Below are positions 41,725-53,330 of a stretch of 64,000 nucleotides of DNA, one piece after another. The notes beneath the pieces were generated by a model, which worked only from the letters and a program-made list of their open reading frames with translations, did not search any database and had not been told where the DNA came from. Position 1 is the first letter of the stretch; each line of letters begins with the position of its first letter. Position numbers and translations under genes: made by a program. The stretch comes from Stomoxys calcitrans (lineage: Eukaryota; Arthropoda; Insecta; Diptera; Muscidae), in assembly GCF_963082655.1 (NCBI RefSeq), contig NC_081556.1, forward strand, positions 310,001 through 374,000. The letters are read 5' to 3'.

Positions 41725-42962
41725 GAACTGGCCGAACCGGGCCCGCTCCGCTGCGCCGTCCTTAACTCTCTTATATCTTTATAGGGTGGAGACGCTTCGC
41801 CCTGAATGTGGATATTGAATTTGTGCCTATATCCGTATAAGACGCTGAACGCCTGCTCTCCAATCCTGGAGAGAACATCGGACAAAATTTAAAGCGGTGG
41901 TTATCGCCTCTTAATACTGGCGACATTTGCACGGTACCATTCCATACATGGTCATGTGCAAAATTCTCCCCAAAGAGGTGTCGCACTGTGGTACGCCGTT
42001 CGGACTCGGCTACAAAAAAGGTCCCTTATCATTGAGTCTAAACATAAATCGGAAAGCACTCATTGATGTGTGAGAAGTTTGCCCCTGCTCGGTTACTGGG
42101 CACATTTTCACTCTACTCCCAAATGACTTTCTTTTGAGTCTTATATTACCGTACTGGTAAATATTTTTGGTTTGGGGGGTATTTCGGGGCTGGGGTGGCC
42201 ATTGGGCCCTTAAAGTAAATTTAAGATTCGTGCTCTACTTTCAAATACATTTTAAATGAGCCCCAAAATGGCGTGATCGGTAAATAAGTTCTGTTGGAGG
42301 GTGGGGTGGACCCCAGGGTCTTTGTCCCGAAAATGAATATCTAATTCGTGCCCGAGTCTCATGTAGTCATGTTGTTGTTTTTGTAGCAGTGTTGTACACC
42401 GAGGTGGCAGCCCTTGCCGATGAAGGATTCCATCGGGTCAATCTGGTACGTACAACCGGCTGCCATGGGATTGGTATAATCATGTCCATTGGTCCAATTT
42501 TAAGTTTGGGTGGTGTTTTTGGGGTAGCGGTATCCGATATCAACAAATTATAAAGCCTATTCCTTCTTTCTGACTATTTTCGCAATCTACTCCCGAATAC
42601 CTTTCATTTGAGTCCCATATTGTCATGCTCGTCTAATAAACCTATTTTGGGAGGTTTTGGGATTGGGGCGACCCCCCTGTTACTGGGACCCAATTTTTAA
42701 TATGAAATTCGTACTCTACTCTTGAATTCCTTCATTTGAGCCCCATATTGTCCTGATCGGTACACTTTTATTTTTGGGTAATACTTTTGGGGTAAGGAGG
42801 AGGGTCCGCCCCCTTCCGATATCAAACAATTATATAGCCTATGTTTCCTTCCAGACCAACCTACACAATCTGTGAACATTTCAACATTTAATCGATTCAG
42901 CCGTTGTTGAGTCTGTACGGAACAAACAAACAAACACAAATTCATTTTTGTATATAAGATTA
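41725..42962 (+). repeat. CCGGGCCCGCT-headed dispersed repeat with nested SINE
   Basis: Head CGAACCGGGCCCGCTCCGCTG. The body has repeats of CTCTACTC(C/T)(C/T)(A/G)AAT, CATTTGAGTCCCATATTGTCATG and GGTAAATA. The tail is GTACGGAACAAACAAACAAA, ACACAAATTCATTTTTGTATA, TAAGAT. A SINE occupies 41825-42115 (TAAGACGCTGAACGCCTG to GTTACTGGGCAC). The GCAGCCGGTTGTACGTACC-type block (on its reverse strand) sits at 42380-42475. The tail style is common to insect RTE/SINE-like elements; the class is not proven. Confidence 0.55.
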
Positions 42963-44440
42963 TAAAAGTTTGAAGAGAGCTTCTCACACACACTGTCTCA
43001 TCTTCAGTAGTCTATTTCAATGTTATGGGCGAACTGGCTTATGCAAAAAAAGTTTTTTTTTTCCTTTGTATTTAGACTGATGATTATGATGTTCTAAAGA
43101 GATACATTTGTAAAGTAGAACTGTAACAGTTCTATTAAATGTTTTAAATTTTTTTATTATTCTATTCCAGCTTTAAAGTTGTATTGGCAACTCGTGTTTT
43201 TATAGCTAAAAAACTAAAATCAGTTACGGTTGCCAAAAATTTGCCACCTATTGTATGCACGTTGCAAGCTGCGCAAGTTAACTGCTGAATATGAGTTTGC
43301 ACAATAGAGCTTTCCGGCAGTTTTCATTTTATCCATCGAAGTAATGTAAATGCCAATCTTGACAACTTCTTGATACCAAGGAAGGACCTTGTGCCAAATG
43401 AGCACTCTCAAAGACGTTATTAATAAAGTTGGTGAGGTAAAGCTAAAGAAACCTTAAGTAGTGCAATTCCAGTGAAATAATTTTGCTAATATGCTAAAGC
43501 TTGATTTCATCGTTGCCATAGACTTTCTGCCTTAGATTCAAATTGCAATGCCATTCCATTTGATAACTTCTTTTCATCTTGCCAACTGTTGGCTTCACTT
43601 CATTTTTTTAATGTGCTTGTCTTCTTTTGGAGGTGTGTTGTTTTATTTTTGGTGGGTCTGTTCCTGTTTCCTATTTCCGGCATAACTATCATGGCAACGC
43701 ATTGGTACTTAAAAACAATGGTCGAGTACTTAAAGCTAATGTTGGTGCTTACTCTCTGTCACCCCATGCCTCGTATACTCAGACCCAGAAACACATCCGT
43801 TTTGCATAATGGAAATGTGTGCCTAACACTTTTTGGCAGTGCTGGAAAATATGTCTGTGTGTGGTTGTAAATATGATAACCAGCATAACTCTAGAGTGGT
43901 GATTGTAGAAAATTGCATTTTCCTTTTTTTGATATCTGAATGCGTTCAGTTGAAATGGTGTGGCCGTTGCATCCAAAATTGTTTGCTGGGGTATACATTG
44001 GACTTTTTTTTGTAACAAAAATGAAAATGTTTACGCTTTTGCAAAATGTGCCCAGACTATGCTGCAACCAAGAGTTGAACTTCTTCAATGGTGATTGTGA
44101 CAGAAATGGTGATAATGTTAGGGGTTGCATCGCAAGTGGGCCATACTAAGCATTAAAGAGGCTTTTAAATGTCACAGGCCCAAAAGAAAAGCGCGATAGT
44201 TTTCTGCAAGGAACTTTTGGGTAATTCGTGGTCAATGGTGTAGAGAAATATTTAATTGTTATTGAAAGGCATTCGAACTTGAAGGTGCATTGTAGATCAT
44301 TGAAAATTTCGCTTTAAAGAAAATTTTTGTCGTCTTTTTGCTTCTTTGGATAAAATACATTAGGGATTCTCCTGAATGTTAATTCATTTTTTACATACAA
44401 TTTCTTTATGCGGACAAATTTCTAAAATTTCAATGGCTAA
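42963..44440. other. Unassigned stretch
   Basis: Unique-looking AT-rich DNA with several 60-90 codon ORFs (for example 43220-43411 minus and 43589-43870 plus). None carries a motif I recognise. Confidence 0.3.
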
Positions 44441-44449
44441 CCGACTCCT

Positions 44450-45132
44450 TCTAGAGGCTTATGAAATCAAATTTGAAGATTGGATTATACGGCAGCTATA
44501 TCAGATTATGAACCATACTTAGCACGGTTGTTGAAGGTCAAAACTAAATTTGCAAAATTTCAGTCAAATCGGTTAGAACTTGCGCATTCCAAAGGTTCAA
44601 ACAGTCAAGTTACAAGATCGGTTTATATGGCAGCTATAACAGGCTATGAACCGATTTAGACAATACTTAAACTGTTATTGTTGCTATATGAGATTATGAA
44701 CCGATTTGGACCATTTTTGGACCGATTTGGCACAGTTATTGAAAGTTAAAACGAAACTCCTTGTGCAAAATGTAATCCAAATCGGCTAAGAATCGCGCTC
44801 TAGAAGCTCAAAATATCTAATCGGGACATCGGTTTCTACGGCAGCTATGTCAAAACATGGACCGAATCGGCCCATTTACAATCACAACCGACTTACACTA
44901 ATAAAAAGTATTTGTGTAAAATTTCAAGCACCTGGCTTTGGAAAGTTAGCGTGCTTTTGACAGGCACGCAGAAGACGGACGGACGGACATGGCTAGATCG
45001 AATTAAATTTCATGACAATCATATATATATATATATATACTTGTTGGGGTGGTCTTAAACGAATATTTCGAGGTGTCACAAACGGAATGACGAAATCAGT
45101 ATACCCCCATTCTATGGTGTAGGGTATAAAAA
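44450..45132 (+). repeat. Dispersed repeat F1, right two-thirds
   Basis: Units with GATTATACGGCAGCTATATC, GAACCATACTTAGCACGGTTG and GATCGGTTTATATGGCAGC, then GAAGACGGACGGACGGACATG, CGAATATTTCGAGGTGTCAC and the end CCCCCATTCTATGGTGTAGGGT. Confidence 0.8.
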
Positions 45133-45196
45133 CAGAAACGCTTTTTTATGCTTAAGATTCAAAGATAACAGTTAAAACCAATTAATCCTAGTGTAC

Positions 45197-45480
45197 AGAG
45201 AAAAAAAATCGGGTTCAATCACGAAATTAATTGATCCAATTAATTTTTTAATTAAACTGCTTCATTACCGAAAATGATAATATCAATCACAATTTTTGAA
45301 AAAATGATTGAAAAAATGTCAATTAAAAAAAATTGCAAATGTATTTAAAAAATTATTGAAATTTTCACTTAATTGATCCAATTGAAAAACTGATTGAAAT
45401 TTTCGATTAATTTTTTAATATCCAAATAATTTTTAAATTGTGTCAAATAAAGATTTAATTGAAAACATCGAAAATATGCA
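45197..45480. repeat. AT-rich MITE-like repeat, left part
   Basis: After GTGTACAGAGAAAAAAAATC it carries GTTCAATCACGAAATTAATTG, ATTAATTTTTTAATTAAAC and GAAAATGATAATATCAATCAC, almost as at 59735-59930. A matching inverted end (ATATTTTTTCTGTGAGTG) lies at about 48188-48205, so both may be halves of one element now holding the Tc1 insertion and other DNA. Confidence 0.55.
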
Positions 45481-45779
45481 AATGTGATATTAAAATATTT
45501 GCGGAAAGCGCGCTGTATAAGGCGCACCATCGATTTCGATGCAAAATTATTCACATATGTAAAGCTCCAGGAACACGAATTTGAGGTTTATATTTGGGTC
45601 CATGATCACTTCTTAGAAACAAAAACATCCGAGGTTATTTCAAAAATGCAGCGGAAGATATTGTTGTCCAAATAATAAAAGCAAGAGTAGCGAGGCGGGT
45701 TTAGGTCTAGCTGCCGACATAGTCTAATTACTATTAGTCTATATATAATATAAATTTTTTACAGCGACTTTATGAACTA

Positions 45780-47416
45780 CAGCGGTCAAAAAAAATATTC
45801 ATCATTCAATGTTTTTTTTTAATAAGTCTACAAAAGACAATTGGAATAAAAACATATTAAACTAATGATGCAGTAGTGCTTGTGTGATATATGTACACAA
45901 TTTCTTTGTTTTTAAAGAAAAAAATAGTATTTATTGGAACAAAAAGGGCCATTTTACAGCTGAACACAAAAAATTAAACAAAAAAAGTATTCATCATTGC
46001 AAAAAAACAAAAAAATAAATAACATAATTTAAAAAAATTAATACTTTGTTATTCGACCACCGCGTCTTATAACTTCTTTTAAACGGTTTGACATCGATTG
46101 GACTAATTTAGCGGTTATATTTTGGTCTATATTAGTCCATTCCTCCATTATCACCTGTTGCATTTGACTCTTGCTCGAAAAATTGCGCGTTCTCAATTTG
46201 CGTTCGAGATGTTCCCAAAGATGTTCAATTGGGTTCAAGTCGGGACTTTGAGGAGGAGTTTTAATGACTTTGGGGCAGTTATACAGCATCCACATCTTGG
46301 TATTTAAAGCAGAATGTTTGGGGTCATTATCTTGATAATATTGAAAGTTATTACCAAGCCCAAGTTTTACAGCACTATCTTTTAAATTCCTCTTTAAAAT
46401 GTCAATGTAATACTTATGATCCATTACTCCATTAATAATTTCAAGATTTCCCGCTCCTGAAGCCGCCATACACCCCCAAACCATTAAACCACCTCCACCA
46501 TGTTTTACAGTAGTAACTGTGTTTCGTTCTTCAAGCTCTGTATTTGGTTTTCTGTACACTATGACCTTTCCATCGCACCCAAAAAGATTAAACTTGCTCT
46601 CGTCTGCAAAAATGACTGTTTTCCAAAATGATTCGGGCTGTTTTACATACATTTTTGCGAAGTTTAGCCTTTTCACTCGGTTTATTTTATTTATAAAGGG
46701 CTTCTTACGTGCAGTTCTTCCTCTGTAACTATGCCTTTTGAGTGTATTTCGAATTGTTTGTGTAGTAACTTCCTTCCCTAAATATTCCATAGTGTTTTTA
46801 CGAAGAATGGTCGCATTTGTCTTCGGAGTTTTCTGAACTTGCCGCACTAGCCAACGCACATCTCCAACTGAAAGTGCTTTTGGTCGACCAGATCTTGGTT
46901 TATTGTCAACAGTTTTCGTTTCTGTCCACTTTCTGATGATGGATTGTATAGTAGATCGTGGTCTATTTAATATTTCACTGATAGTTTTTTGAGTTAAACC
47001 ATTCCTGTGGTGTTTTATTATCAAAACTTTTACCTCATCAGAAACCTCGTTTTGCTGACGACCCATTTTGACAAAAACTATATTTTCAATGAAATTAAAT
47101 ATTTGCTGTCAAGGGCAAGGCCTCCTTTACTAAATAAAACAGAAAAGGGGGATTCCCAAATAATATTTGAATTTGACTTTGATGATAGCACATCAATGAT
47201 GAATACTTTTTTTGTTCTGTTTTTGGTGTTATTATATAAAATTGCATTTTTTGCGCTAATTAAATTTATTTTTTGAATTTATTTTAAAACATATTACGAA
47301 AAATAAACTATTGCATAAAACTGCATTATTTGTTTACTTTAAATTTTCTTCAATTACCCAAAATAAGTGAATTTATTATCAATTTTGCTAATGATGAATA
47401 CTTTTTTTGACCGCTG
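45780..47416 (-). mobile_element. Tc1-type transposon, apparently complete, with IR/DR-type ends
   Basis: The ends are CAGCGGTCAAAAAAA and its inverse, flanked by TA at 45778-45779 and 47417-47418, the Tc1/mariner target duplication. The length is 1,637 bp. Each end has two copies of the core AAAAA(G)TATTCATCATT: outer at 45788-45806 and 47390-47408, inner at 45981-45998 and 47195-47213, each pair about 195 bp apart. That is the double binding-site layout (IR/DR) known from Sleeping Beauty-like elements. It contains one intact transposase gene. Confidence 0.92.
46038..47066 (-). CDS. Tc1-family DD34E transposase, intact ORF
   Basis: 342 residues, the normal length for Tc1 transposases. Residues 1-110 form the paired helix-turn-helix DNA-binding region (GLTQKTISEILNRPRSTIQS) with an intervening GRP-type AT-hook (KPRSGRPKA). 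The catalytic core follows: Asp155 in VIFADESKF, Gly-rich HGGGGLMVWG, Asp246 in QYYQDNDPKHS and Glu281 in LNPIEHLWEHL, which is 34 residues between the last two and therefore DD34E. No stop or frameshift is present, and both termini carry their repeats, so the copy could be autonomous. The ATG at 47066 gives the canonical short N-terminus before the first helix. The enzyme cuts and pastes its own element at TA sites. Confidence 0.93.
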   Translation of the reverse strand: MGRQQNEVSDEVKVLIIKHHRNGLTQKTISEILNRPRSTIQSIIRKWTETKTVDNKPRSGRPKALSVGDVRWLVRQVQKTPKTNATILRKNTMEYLGKEVTTQTIRNTLKRHSYRGRTARKKPFINKINRVKRLNFAKMYVKQPESFWKTVIFADESKFNLFGCDGKVIVYRKPNTELEERNTVTTVKHGGGGLMVWGCMAASGAGNLEIINGVMDHKYYIDILKRNLKDSAVKLGLGNNFQYYQDNDPKHSALNTKMWMLYNCPKVIKTPPQSPDLNPIEHLWEHLERKLRTRNFSSKSQMQQVIMEEWTNIDQNITAKLVQSMSNRLKEVIRRGGRITKY

Positions 47417-47884
47417 TACATGGATTGGGGAAGTAAACCCAACAGAAAAACATTTTTATCCAGAATATGTTATTTATAATAAGATCGATGTTAAAGAAGG
47501 CGTTATGTAATTAATATGCATCTTTTAAACATAAATAGGTTTAGAATTGCGTCTAAAAATTTAACAATGGTAGGCGAAATACTGTTTTTAGGGAGTTTTA
47601 TCTTATATATATATATAGAAAGTATCTATCCAAATTTTGAGCTGCTAGACTTTTTCAAAAAAGGATAGTCATAACAGTGCTGATGGGTCTAGCTAATTTT
47701 CCGATTCTATTAAAAAATGATGGAAAGAACTCACTGCCTAGACCACTAACATTTTTTCTTTTTGCCACTCGATTCGTTCGCCGCCAAAAGAATGAAAACA
47801 GCTGTTTTCCATGTATAAATTCAGCTGTTTTAAATGATTTAATGAATGAATCGAATGACAAAAGAAAAAAAAGTTAGTGGTCTG

Positions 47885-48205
47885 GTTTAACTGAAAAAGA
47901 TAAAATTTTCAATCACATTTTATATATAAAATTTGTTTAGATTCAATGAAAAAAATAATTGAATCAATCAATTTTTTAATTGAAAATTTTAATAACGATC
48001 GTAATTAAAAAAATATTTAGATTGAATTAAAAATGATTGAATCAATTAATTTTTTAAATGAAAATGACAAAAATTTTAATCAAGATTGTAATTCAAGGAA
48101 GTACAGATTCAATTAAAAAAACTTATTGAATTATTTTTTAATTGAAAATTGCCTTAATATCAATAACGATCGTAATTGAAAAATCGATATTTTTTCTGTG
48201 AGTGA
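47885..48205. repeat. AT-rich MITE-like repeat, right part
   Basis: Repeated ATTGAATCAATCAATTTTTTAATTG and AATTTTAATAACGATCGTAATT motifs, ending ATCGATATTTTTTCTGTGAGTG. The end mirrors the CAGAGAAAAAAAATCG start at about 45197. Confidence 0.55.
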
Positions 48206-49214
48206 AGGCAGGATTGTGGTTGCACACAAATTTCCTGTGATTATTAAATATTTTGCTAAAGTTTTTCACTATTCCTAAAGGCACTCTGCTTTAGATGGTA
48301 TCTACCGTGAAACTAAAAAAAAAAAAACAGGCGCAATGTGCACTATCCTGTGGGAAGCATAGGGTAGAAAAGTTATTCCAACGTATCTCACACAATAAAT
48401 GTTACGTTTTGTACACGTAGTGCAAATAGACCATCCTTTTACTAGGTTTTTTTTTTCAATTTTGCTTTTGCTCGTTTTTTTTTGTTTTGAAAATTTTCAT
48501 TTGCTCAAAAAAGATCATTTTGTGTCAATGATTAAAAGAATAATCAGTGGAATTGCTTCTAATTATCGTTAGTAATTTGATATGGACTTGGCAGTTTTTT
48601 TATACTGTTGTTCTGACTTTTAATGTTTTTTACCTTAAGCTGAATCTCGATAAATGGTTGGCAATAAAATAGTGAACACAGTGGTGATAGAGTTTCCGAA
48701 GGGGAAATGAAGCGTATCTTTATTGTCCATGTGGAGACCACTATTGGCAGCACCACAACCCCTGACAAGCATGTCAACGTTACATCGTTTTCGCACTTCT
48801 TGGCCAATTCTCTTGAAATACTTTGTTTTGGACAGATGGTATTTGTGCACTTTGCCGGGCACGAAGTCTAATTGAGTTTGAGCTCCATTTCGAATGCATT
48901 CAGAATTCATGTGTTGGGGGTGTTTGTCATGGAATTTTTTTTATGTATGATTAATGGTAAATAAATCATTCGTTGGTGTTAAGATGTGGAGAGGTTTAGA
49001 TTTAAAAAAAAAAAAAATAGTGTTTCAATTATCTAGCATGTTTTGGTCAAGTGAATTGAAACGATGGGTTCGGAGTGACAAGCACATTCGTCGATAACAA
49101 CGGCAACCAATAATGTTTTCAATGACTTTAAGCAGTTTACATTAGGTTTGTCGGAGTTTAAACTATATTTGCCTGATATACATATTTATGTTAGGGTAGA
49201 TTAGATTTATTATA
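48206..49214. other. Unassigned stretch
   Basis: AT-rich. Two minus-strand ORFs of 80-90 codons (48559-48910) have no recognised motif. No RNA gene. Confidence 0.3.
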
Positions 49215-49229
49215 AACTCCACCATTGGA

Positions 49230-49505
49230 TGGGGTGTACTAACTTCGTCACTCCATTTATATGATTGCTGTTCGATTCAAGTTTAAGCTTACTGATAGGG
49301 GGTCTCCTTTTTATATCCGATTTCGAACGGCGTGCCACACTTCTTTGGGGAGAAGTCTTTACAAGGTAAAGTAGCTCACAAATGTCGCCAGCATTAGTAG
49401 GGGACAACCAACGCCGAAAACTTTCCGATGCTCTCGCCAGGATTAGAACCCAGTCGTTCAGCGTCATAAGCGGGTATGCTAATCTCTACGCTACGGTGGC
49501 CTCCA
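49230..49505 (-). repeat. SINE, full-length reverse copy
   Basis: Minus-strand head GGAGGCCACCGTAGCGTAGAG (A box TAGCGTAGAG), B box GGTTCTAATCC, then CCCCTACTAATGCTGGCGAC and CCCCAAAGAAGTGTGGCACGC. Together with 25176 it is the best-preserved copy. Confidence 0.85.
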
Positions 49506-49720
49506 AGAATATTATATAACTCAAATATAAACCGATCTCCCGATTGCACTTCTAGAAGTTCTTGTCTGATTTGGCTGAAATTTTGCACAAAGACTTTTCC
49601 TATGACCTGCCAAATATGGTCTGAATCGGTCCATTACCTGATATAGCTCCCATTTAACCGATTTTACTCCTTTAGCCCCTAAAGGGCACAATTATTACCC
49701 AGTTTTGCTGCAATTTTGCA
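49506..49720 (-). repeat. F1 internal units
   Basis: AACCGATCTCCCGATT, TTTGGCTGAAATTTTGCACA, CCAAATATGGTCTGAATCGG, CCTGATATAGCTCCCAT. Truncated by the SINE on the left. Confidence 0.65.
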
Positions 49721-49849
49721 CAATGAAGTGTGTCCCAAATACCAGACAAAGAACTTGACACATTCGAACCATGTCCATAATTTGATTTGGCTTCTTTTGA
49801 AACAGAGTTCCCTATTCTGTGTAGACCTATATAAATCAAACCAACCAAA

Positions 49850-50095
49850 TTTGTTAGTCAAGACAGCAAAAATGTTCGCTACAACAGCAGTTTTTGTCTG
49901 CTGAAAATGGGATGGCAGACATTACTGCTGTTTCGGCAAACATAGGCCTGCTGTATTAGCAAACATTTCGGTCAGCTAAATCAGCAAACAAAAACTGCTG
50001 TTTTAGGTACAAAAATTGCTGAAAAAAATTTTATGTAATTTTTATGTTTCCTGTTACTTGTAGTGATTACTTTAGGCATTTTGTTGGAAGAGATG
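49850..50095. repeat. AGCAAACA-rich MITE-like repeat
   Basis: CAGCAAAAATGTTCGCTAC, ACTGCTGTTTCGGCAAACATA and GTCTGCTGAAAATGGGAT. Colinear with 53035-53330 over more than 200 bp. Confidence 0.65.
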
Positions 50096-50332
50096 ATTTT
50101 AATTTGTGGAATATTACTGTAAATAAGCTACCTGATCCATCCATTGGAATACATTTCGAAATGTGGCTGAGCTCACTCGCTTTTTGTTTTTGTTCTACTA
50201 ATGTGTACATGACTGACACATGGCTTATTGTTTCTAAATTTAAAGAAAAAAGATTATGGATTGTATACATTCAGTGGTGATTATAAACATCCACTGAGAA
50301 ACACATTTATATTGTATTTAATTTTTATACCC

Positions 50333-51153
50333 TCCACCATAGGATGGAACTTCGTCATTCCATTTGTAACACCTCGAAATATGGATCTAAGACCCCATAA
50401 ATCATATATATTCTTTTGATCGTCATGACATTTTAAGTCGATTTAGCCATGTTCATCCGTCCGTCTGTCGAAATCACGCTAACTTTCGAAGGTGTAAAGC
50501 TAGACGCTTGAAATGTTGCACAAATATATCTTGTTAGTGTAGGCCGGTTGGGATTGTAAATGGGCCCAATCGGTCCATGTTTTGCTATAGCTGCCATATA
50601 AACCGATCTTGGGTCTTGACTTCTTTGGTCTCTAGGGACGCAATTCTTATCCTTACAACTGTGCTAAGTATGGTTCAAATCAGTTCATAGCTGCCATATA
50701 AACTGATCTTAGGTCTTTACTTCTTGAGCTTCTGAAGGGCGCAATTCTTATCCGACAGTGCTGACATTTTGCACATAACGTTGAGGAATGACTTCCAACA
50801 ACTGTGCCATGTATGCTCCAAATCAGTCCATAACCTGATACAGCCGCCATATAAATCGATGGCCCGATTAAACTTCTTGAGCTTCTGTAGGGCGCAATTC
50901 CTAACCAATGTGGTTTAAATTTTGCATACATAATTTTGGTATGACTTGCCATAGCTGTACCAAGTATGGTCTAAATTGGTTGGTAACCTGATAAAGCTGC
51001 CATATAAACCAATCTCCCAATTTGACACTCTGAACCACTGGAGGGCGCAATATATATATATTGAAAAAGTCATTCAAAGATCTTGACAAATGCGATCCAT
51101 GATGGAGGGTATATAAGATTCGACCCGGCCGAACTTAGCATGCTTTTATTTGT
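50333..51153 (-). repeat. Dispersed repeat F1, complete copy
   Basis: From TTTTATACCCTCCACCATAG to GGAGGGTATATAAGATTCG, then ACCCGGCCGAACTTAGCATG and CTTTTATTTGTTT. It has the CATCCGTCCGTCTGTCGAAA tail and four internal units. Mirror arrangement of the copy at 16520. Confidence 0.85.
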
Positions 51154-51177
51154 TTCTTCTAACATCCCCTTCATAAT

Positions 51178-51335
51178 TAAGCAACAGTCATTTTCGGCAA
51201 ACAACAGACTTTTCAGCAGTAAGCCTGCTGTTCTGAAATTGCAGAACTACTGCTGTAATAGCAGCAATATTAACTACTAATATTCAGCAGACCGTGTTTG
51301 CTATTTTCAGCAAACTTTTTTCTATGAGTGTACAT
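51178..51335. repeat. AGCAAACA-type repeat end
   Basis: GGCAAACAACAGACTTTTCAG, TTCAGCAGACCGTGTTTGC and CAGCAAACTTTTTTCTATGAG. The TTTCTATGAGTGTAC end is shared with 40165-40330. Confidence 0.6.
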
Positions 51336-51520
51336 ATCCTTGCCGAATATGGTCTTGATCAGGCCATATTCGGATATAGCTGCCATATAAACAGATCTCA
51401 CGATTTAAAGTAATGGCGCAATGGGAGGTGCATTTACGACCCGATTTCGCAGAAATTTAAGCCGCATTAGAATTTTACATATCTTGCCATATGGACCGAT
51501 TTTCCTATTTAAGGTTTTGA
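51336..51520 (-). repeat. F1 unit fragment
   Basis: GGATATAGCTGCCATATAAAC, CGATTTCGCAGAAATTTAAG, CATATGGACCGATTTTCC. Confidence 0.55.
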
Positions 51521-53034
51521 ACCCCAAAAGGCCATTAATTATATTCATTCAATTATATTATGTAAATTATAGAAAAACCTCGTATAAAGTATTTGGGGCC
51601 TGGCCATGCCCTGACGCCTGTTAGTGTAATTTTGTCTCGATATTCATTTAGGGGTTAAATATATTGGCATTGGTTCCTGTTAGTAAACAAGTTATGTGAT
51701 TTTATTATTTACCCCTTCTTTACCCTACAAAATAAGAAAAATTGTAAAACATTTTTCGCTCGGTGCATGTGTATTTCATAGACATTTTGCATGTCATGAA
51801 CCTGACATTTGGCATCGATGTCATATTTAATGTCCTTTAAAATAGCCAACAATTGAACTGTCATTAATCACTACAGATTGCATTGATGAAATGCGATGTG
51901 TCGTGTCGTCCGAAGCAATGGCAAGAGAAGCAGAGCAGGCACATCGAATGACATCAACAATGGCGAAGGGCAAAAACAATCAACTCTATTAACTTTGCAG
52001 CTCATTGGAGCATAAGTCACATACATGCATCCATCGTCTGGGGTTTCATCTGCTTTCCTGGCAATTCAATTATGTACGTTTCACGGTTGCTCCTCCAAGC
52101 CTTTGTCAAACTGACCAGCACCGAGTAATTTCCTTATTTTTGTTGCTTCCTTTCAATATTTTTGATTGCATTTGTCTCTCTGCTCTCTGTTTGTCCGCAT
52201 TTTTTGTTTTGAGATTCGCCACAATTCACATACTCGAAAGGCTACACTAAGAAAAGACGCACATGCACAGAGAAGCTGCACTTGCAACAGCAGCCAAAGC
52301 AAAGAGAGTTATCAGTTGGGGCTGCGATAATAATTCAATTTCCGAACATGAAACCAACCCCCAAACAATAAAATCACCTAGAGCATGGTGTTGGAATAAA
52401 TCGCTACCCTCTTTGCCATTTTAATATGAATGATGAGAAGGAAGCTTGGCCGTCATTCACATATAGACTAGCAAGTATCGAATTCGAAAGCAGCATCGTC
52501 CTTGACGATGCAAAGCCACGTTGCAAAACAATGTCATGACAGAAGCGACGATGCAGAAAATTCAATTTTGATTTGCTTTCAGTTAAAAACAAAAAAAAAC
52601 TCATAAGAAGATTTTCAAAGCTTAAGAGGACGGACGCCTGAGTCCGTTCAAACACGCACCGCCGCCCCTTCAATCACTCGTAGCTGAGTGCACACCATTT
52701 TTTTCTGTTTGTTATTCGGGTTAATCTTTTTGTTTTTGAGGTTTTGATCTTGGGAGTGCTCCAAATCAAAAATAGCAAAGGCATTTGTAATGGGAAAAGA
52801 TTTTGTATTTGACTTTTGCCGCCATGTGTAAACAGATCAAGCATGGTAGATATACAAGGTATAGTCAGATGACCAACAACAAAAATTGGGATACAACTCT
52901 GTTCCACCAACTTGTCAAAGCAAATGTCTTTCACACATAGAAATGTGAAGGAATTGACATTTCTACACACAAAAATATAAAACGTTTGGAATATCTTTAG
53001 AACAAACAAATCTGTTTTATTGGGGCAGTAATAT
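51521..53034. other. Unassigned, unique-looking stretch
   Basis: No recognised gene. 52300-52700 is less AT-rich than its neighbours and contains ORFs on both strands without motifs. Possible intron or regulatory DNA. Confidence 0.3.
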
Positions 53035-53330
53035 TTTTATACACTAAACCAAATTTGTTATTCAAAACAGCAAAAATGTTTGCTAAAACAGCAAACATTA
53101 CTGCTGTTTCAGCAAACATAGGTCTGCTGTATTAGCAAATATTTCGGTCAGCTAAATCAGCAAACAATATCTGCTTCTTTTATAAGTACAAAAATCTGCT
53201 GAAAAAAAAGTTATGCTACTTTTTATGTTTGCCTGTTACTTATTTTGATTACTTTGGGCATTTTTTAGAAATGCTGTTGGAAGAGGTGATTTTAATTAAT
53301 TTTTAATTTTAAACCGTGAACAGAAAAATT
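53035..53330. repeat. AGCAAACA-rich MITE-like repeat
   Basis: CAGCAAAAATGTTTGCTAAAAC, CATTACTGCTGTTTCAGC and GGTCTGCTGTATTAGCAAA. It extends to the TTGGAAGAGGTGATTTTAAT segment shared with 49850-50095. Confidence 0.65.

Noticed and set aside
45001..45040. Satellite or centromeric signal from TA and GACGGACGGAC tracts
   Set aside because: They are short tails internal to F1 copies, not long arrays.
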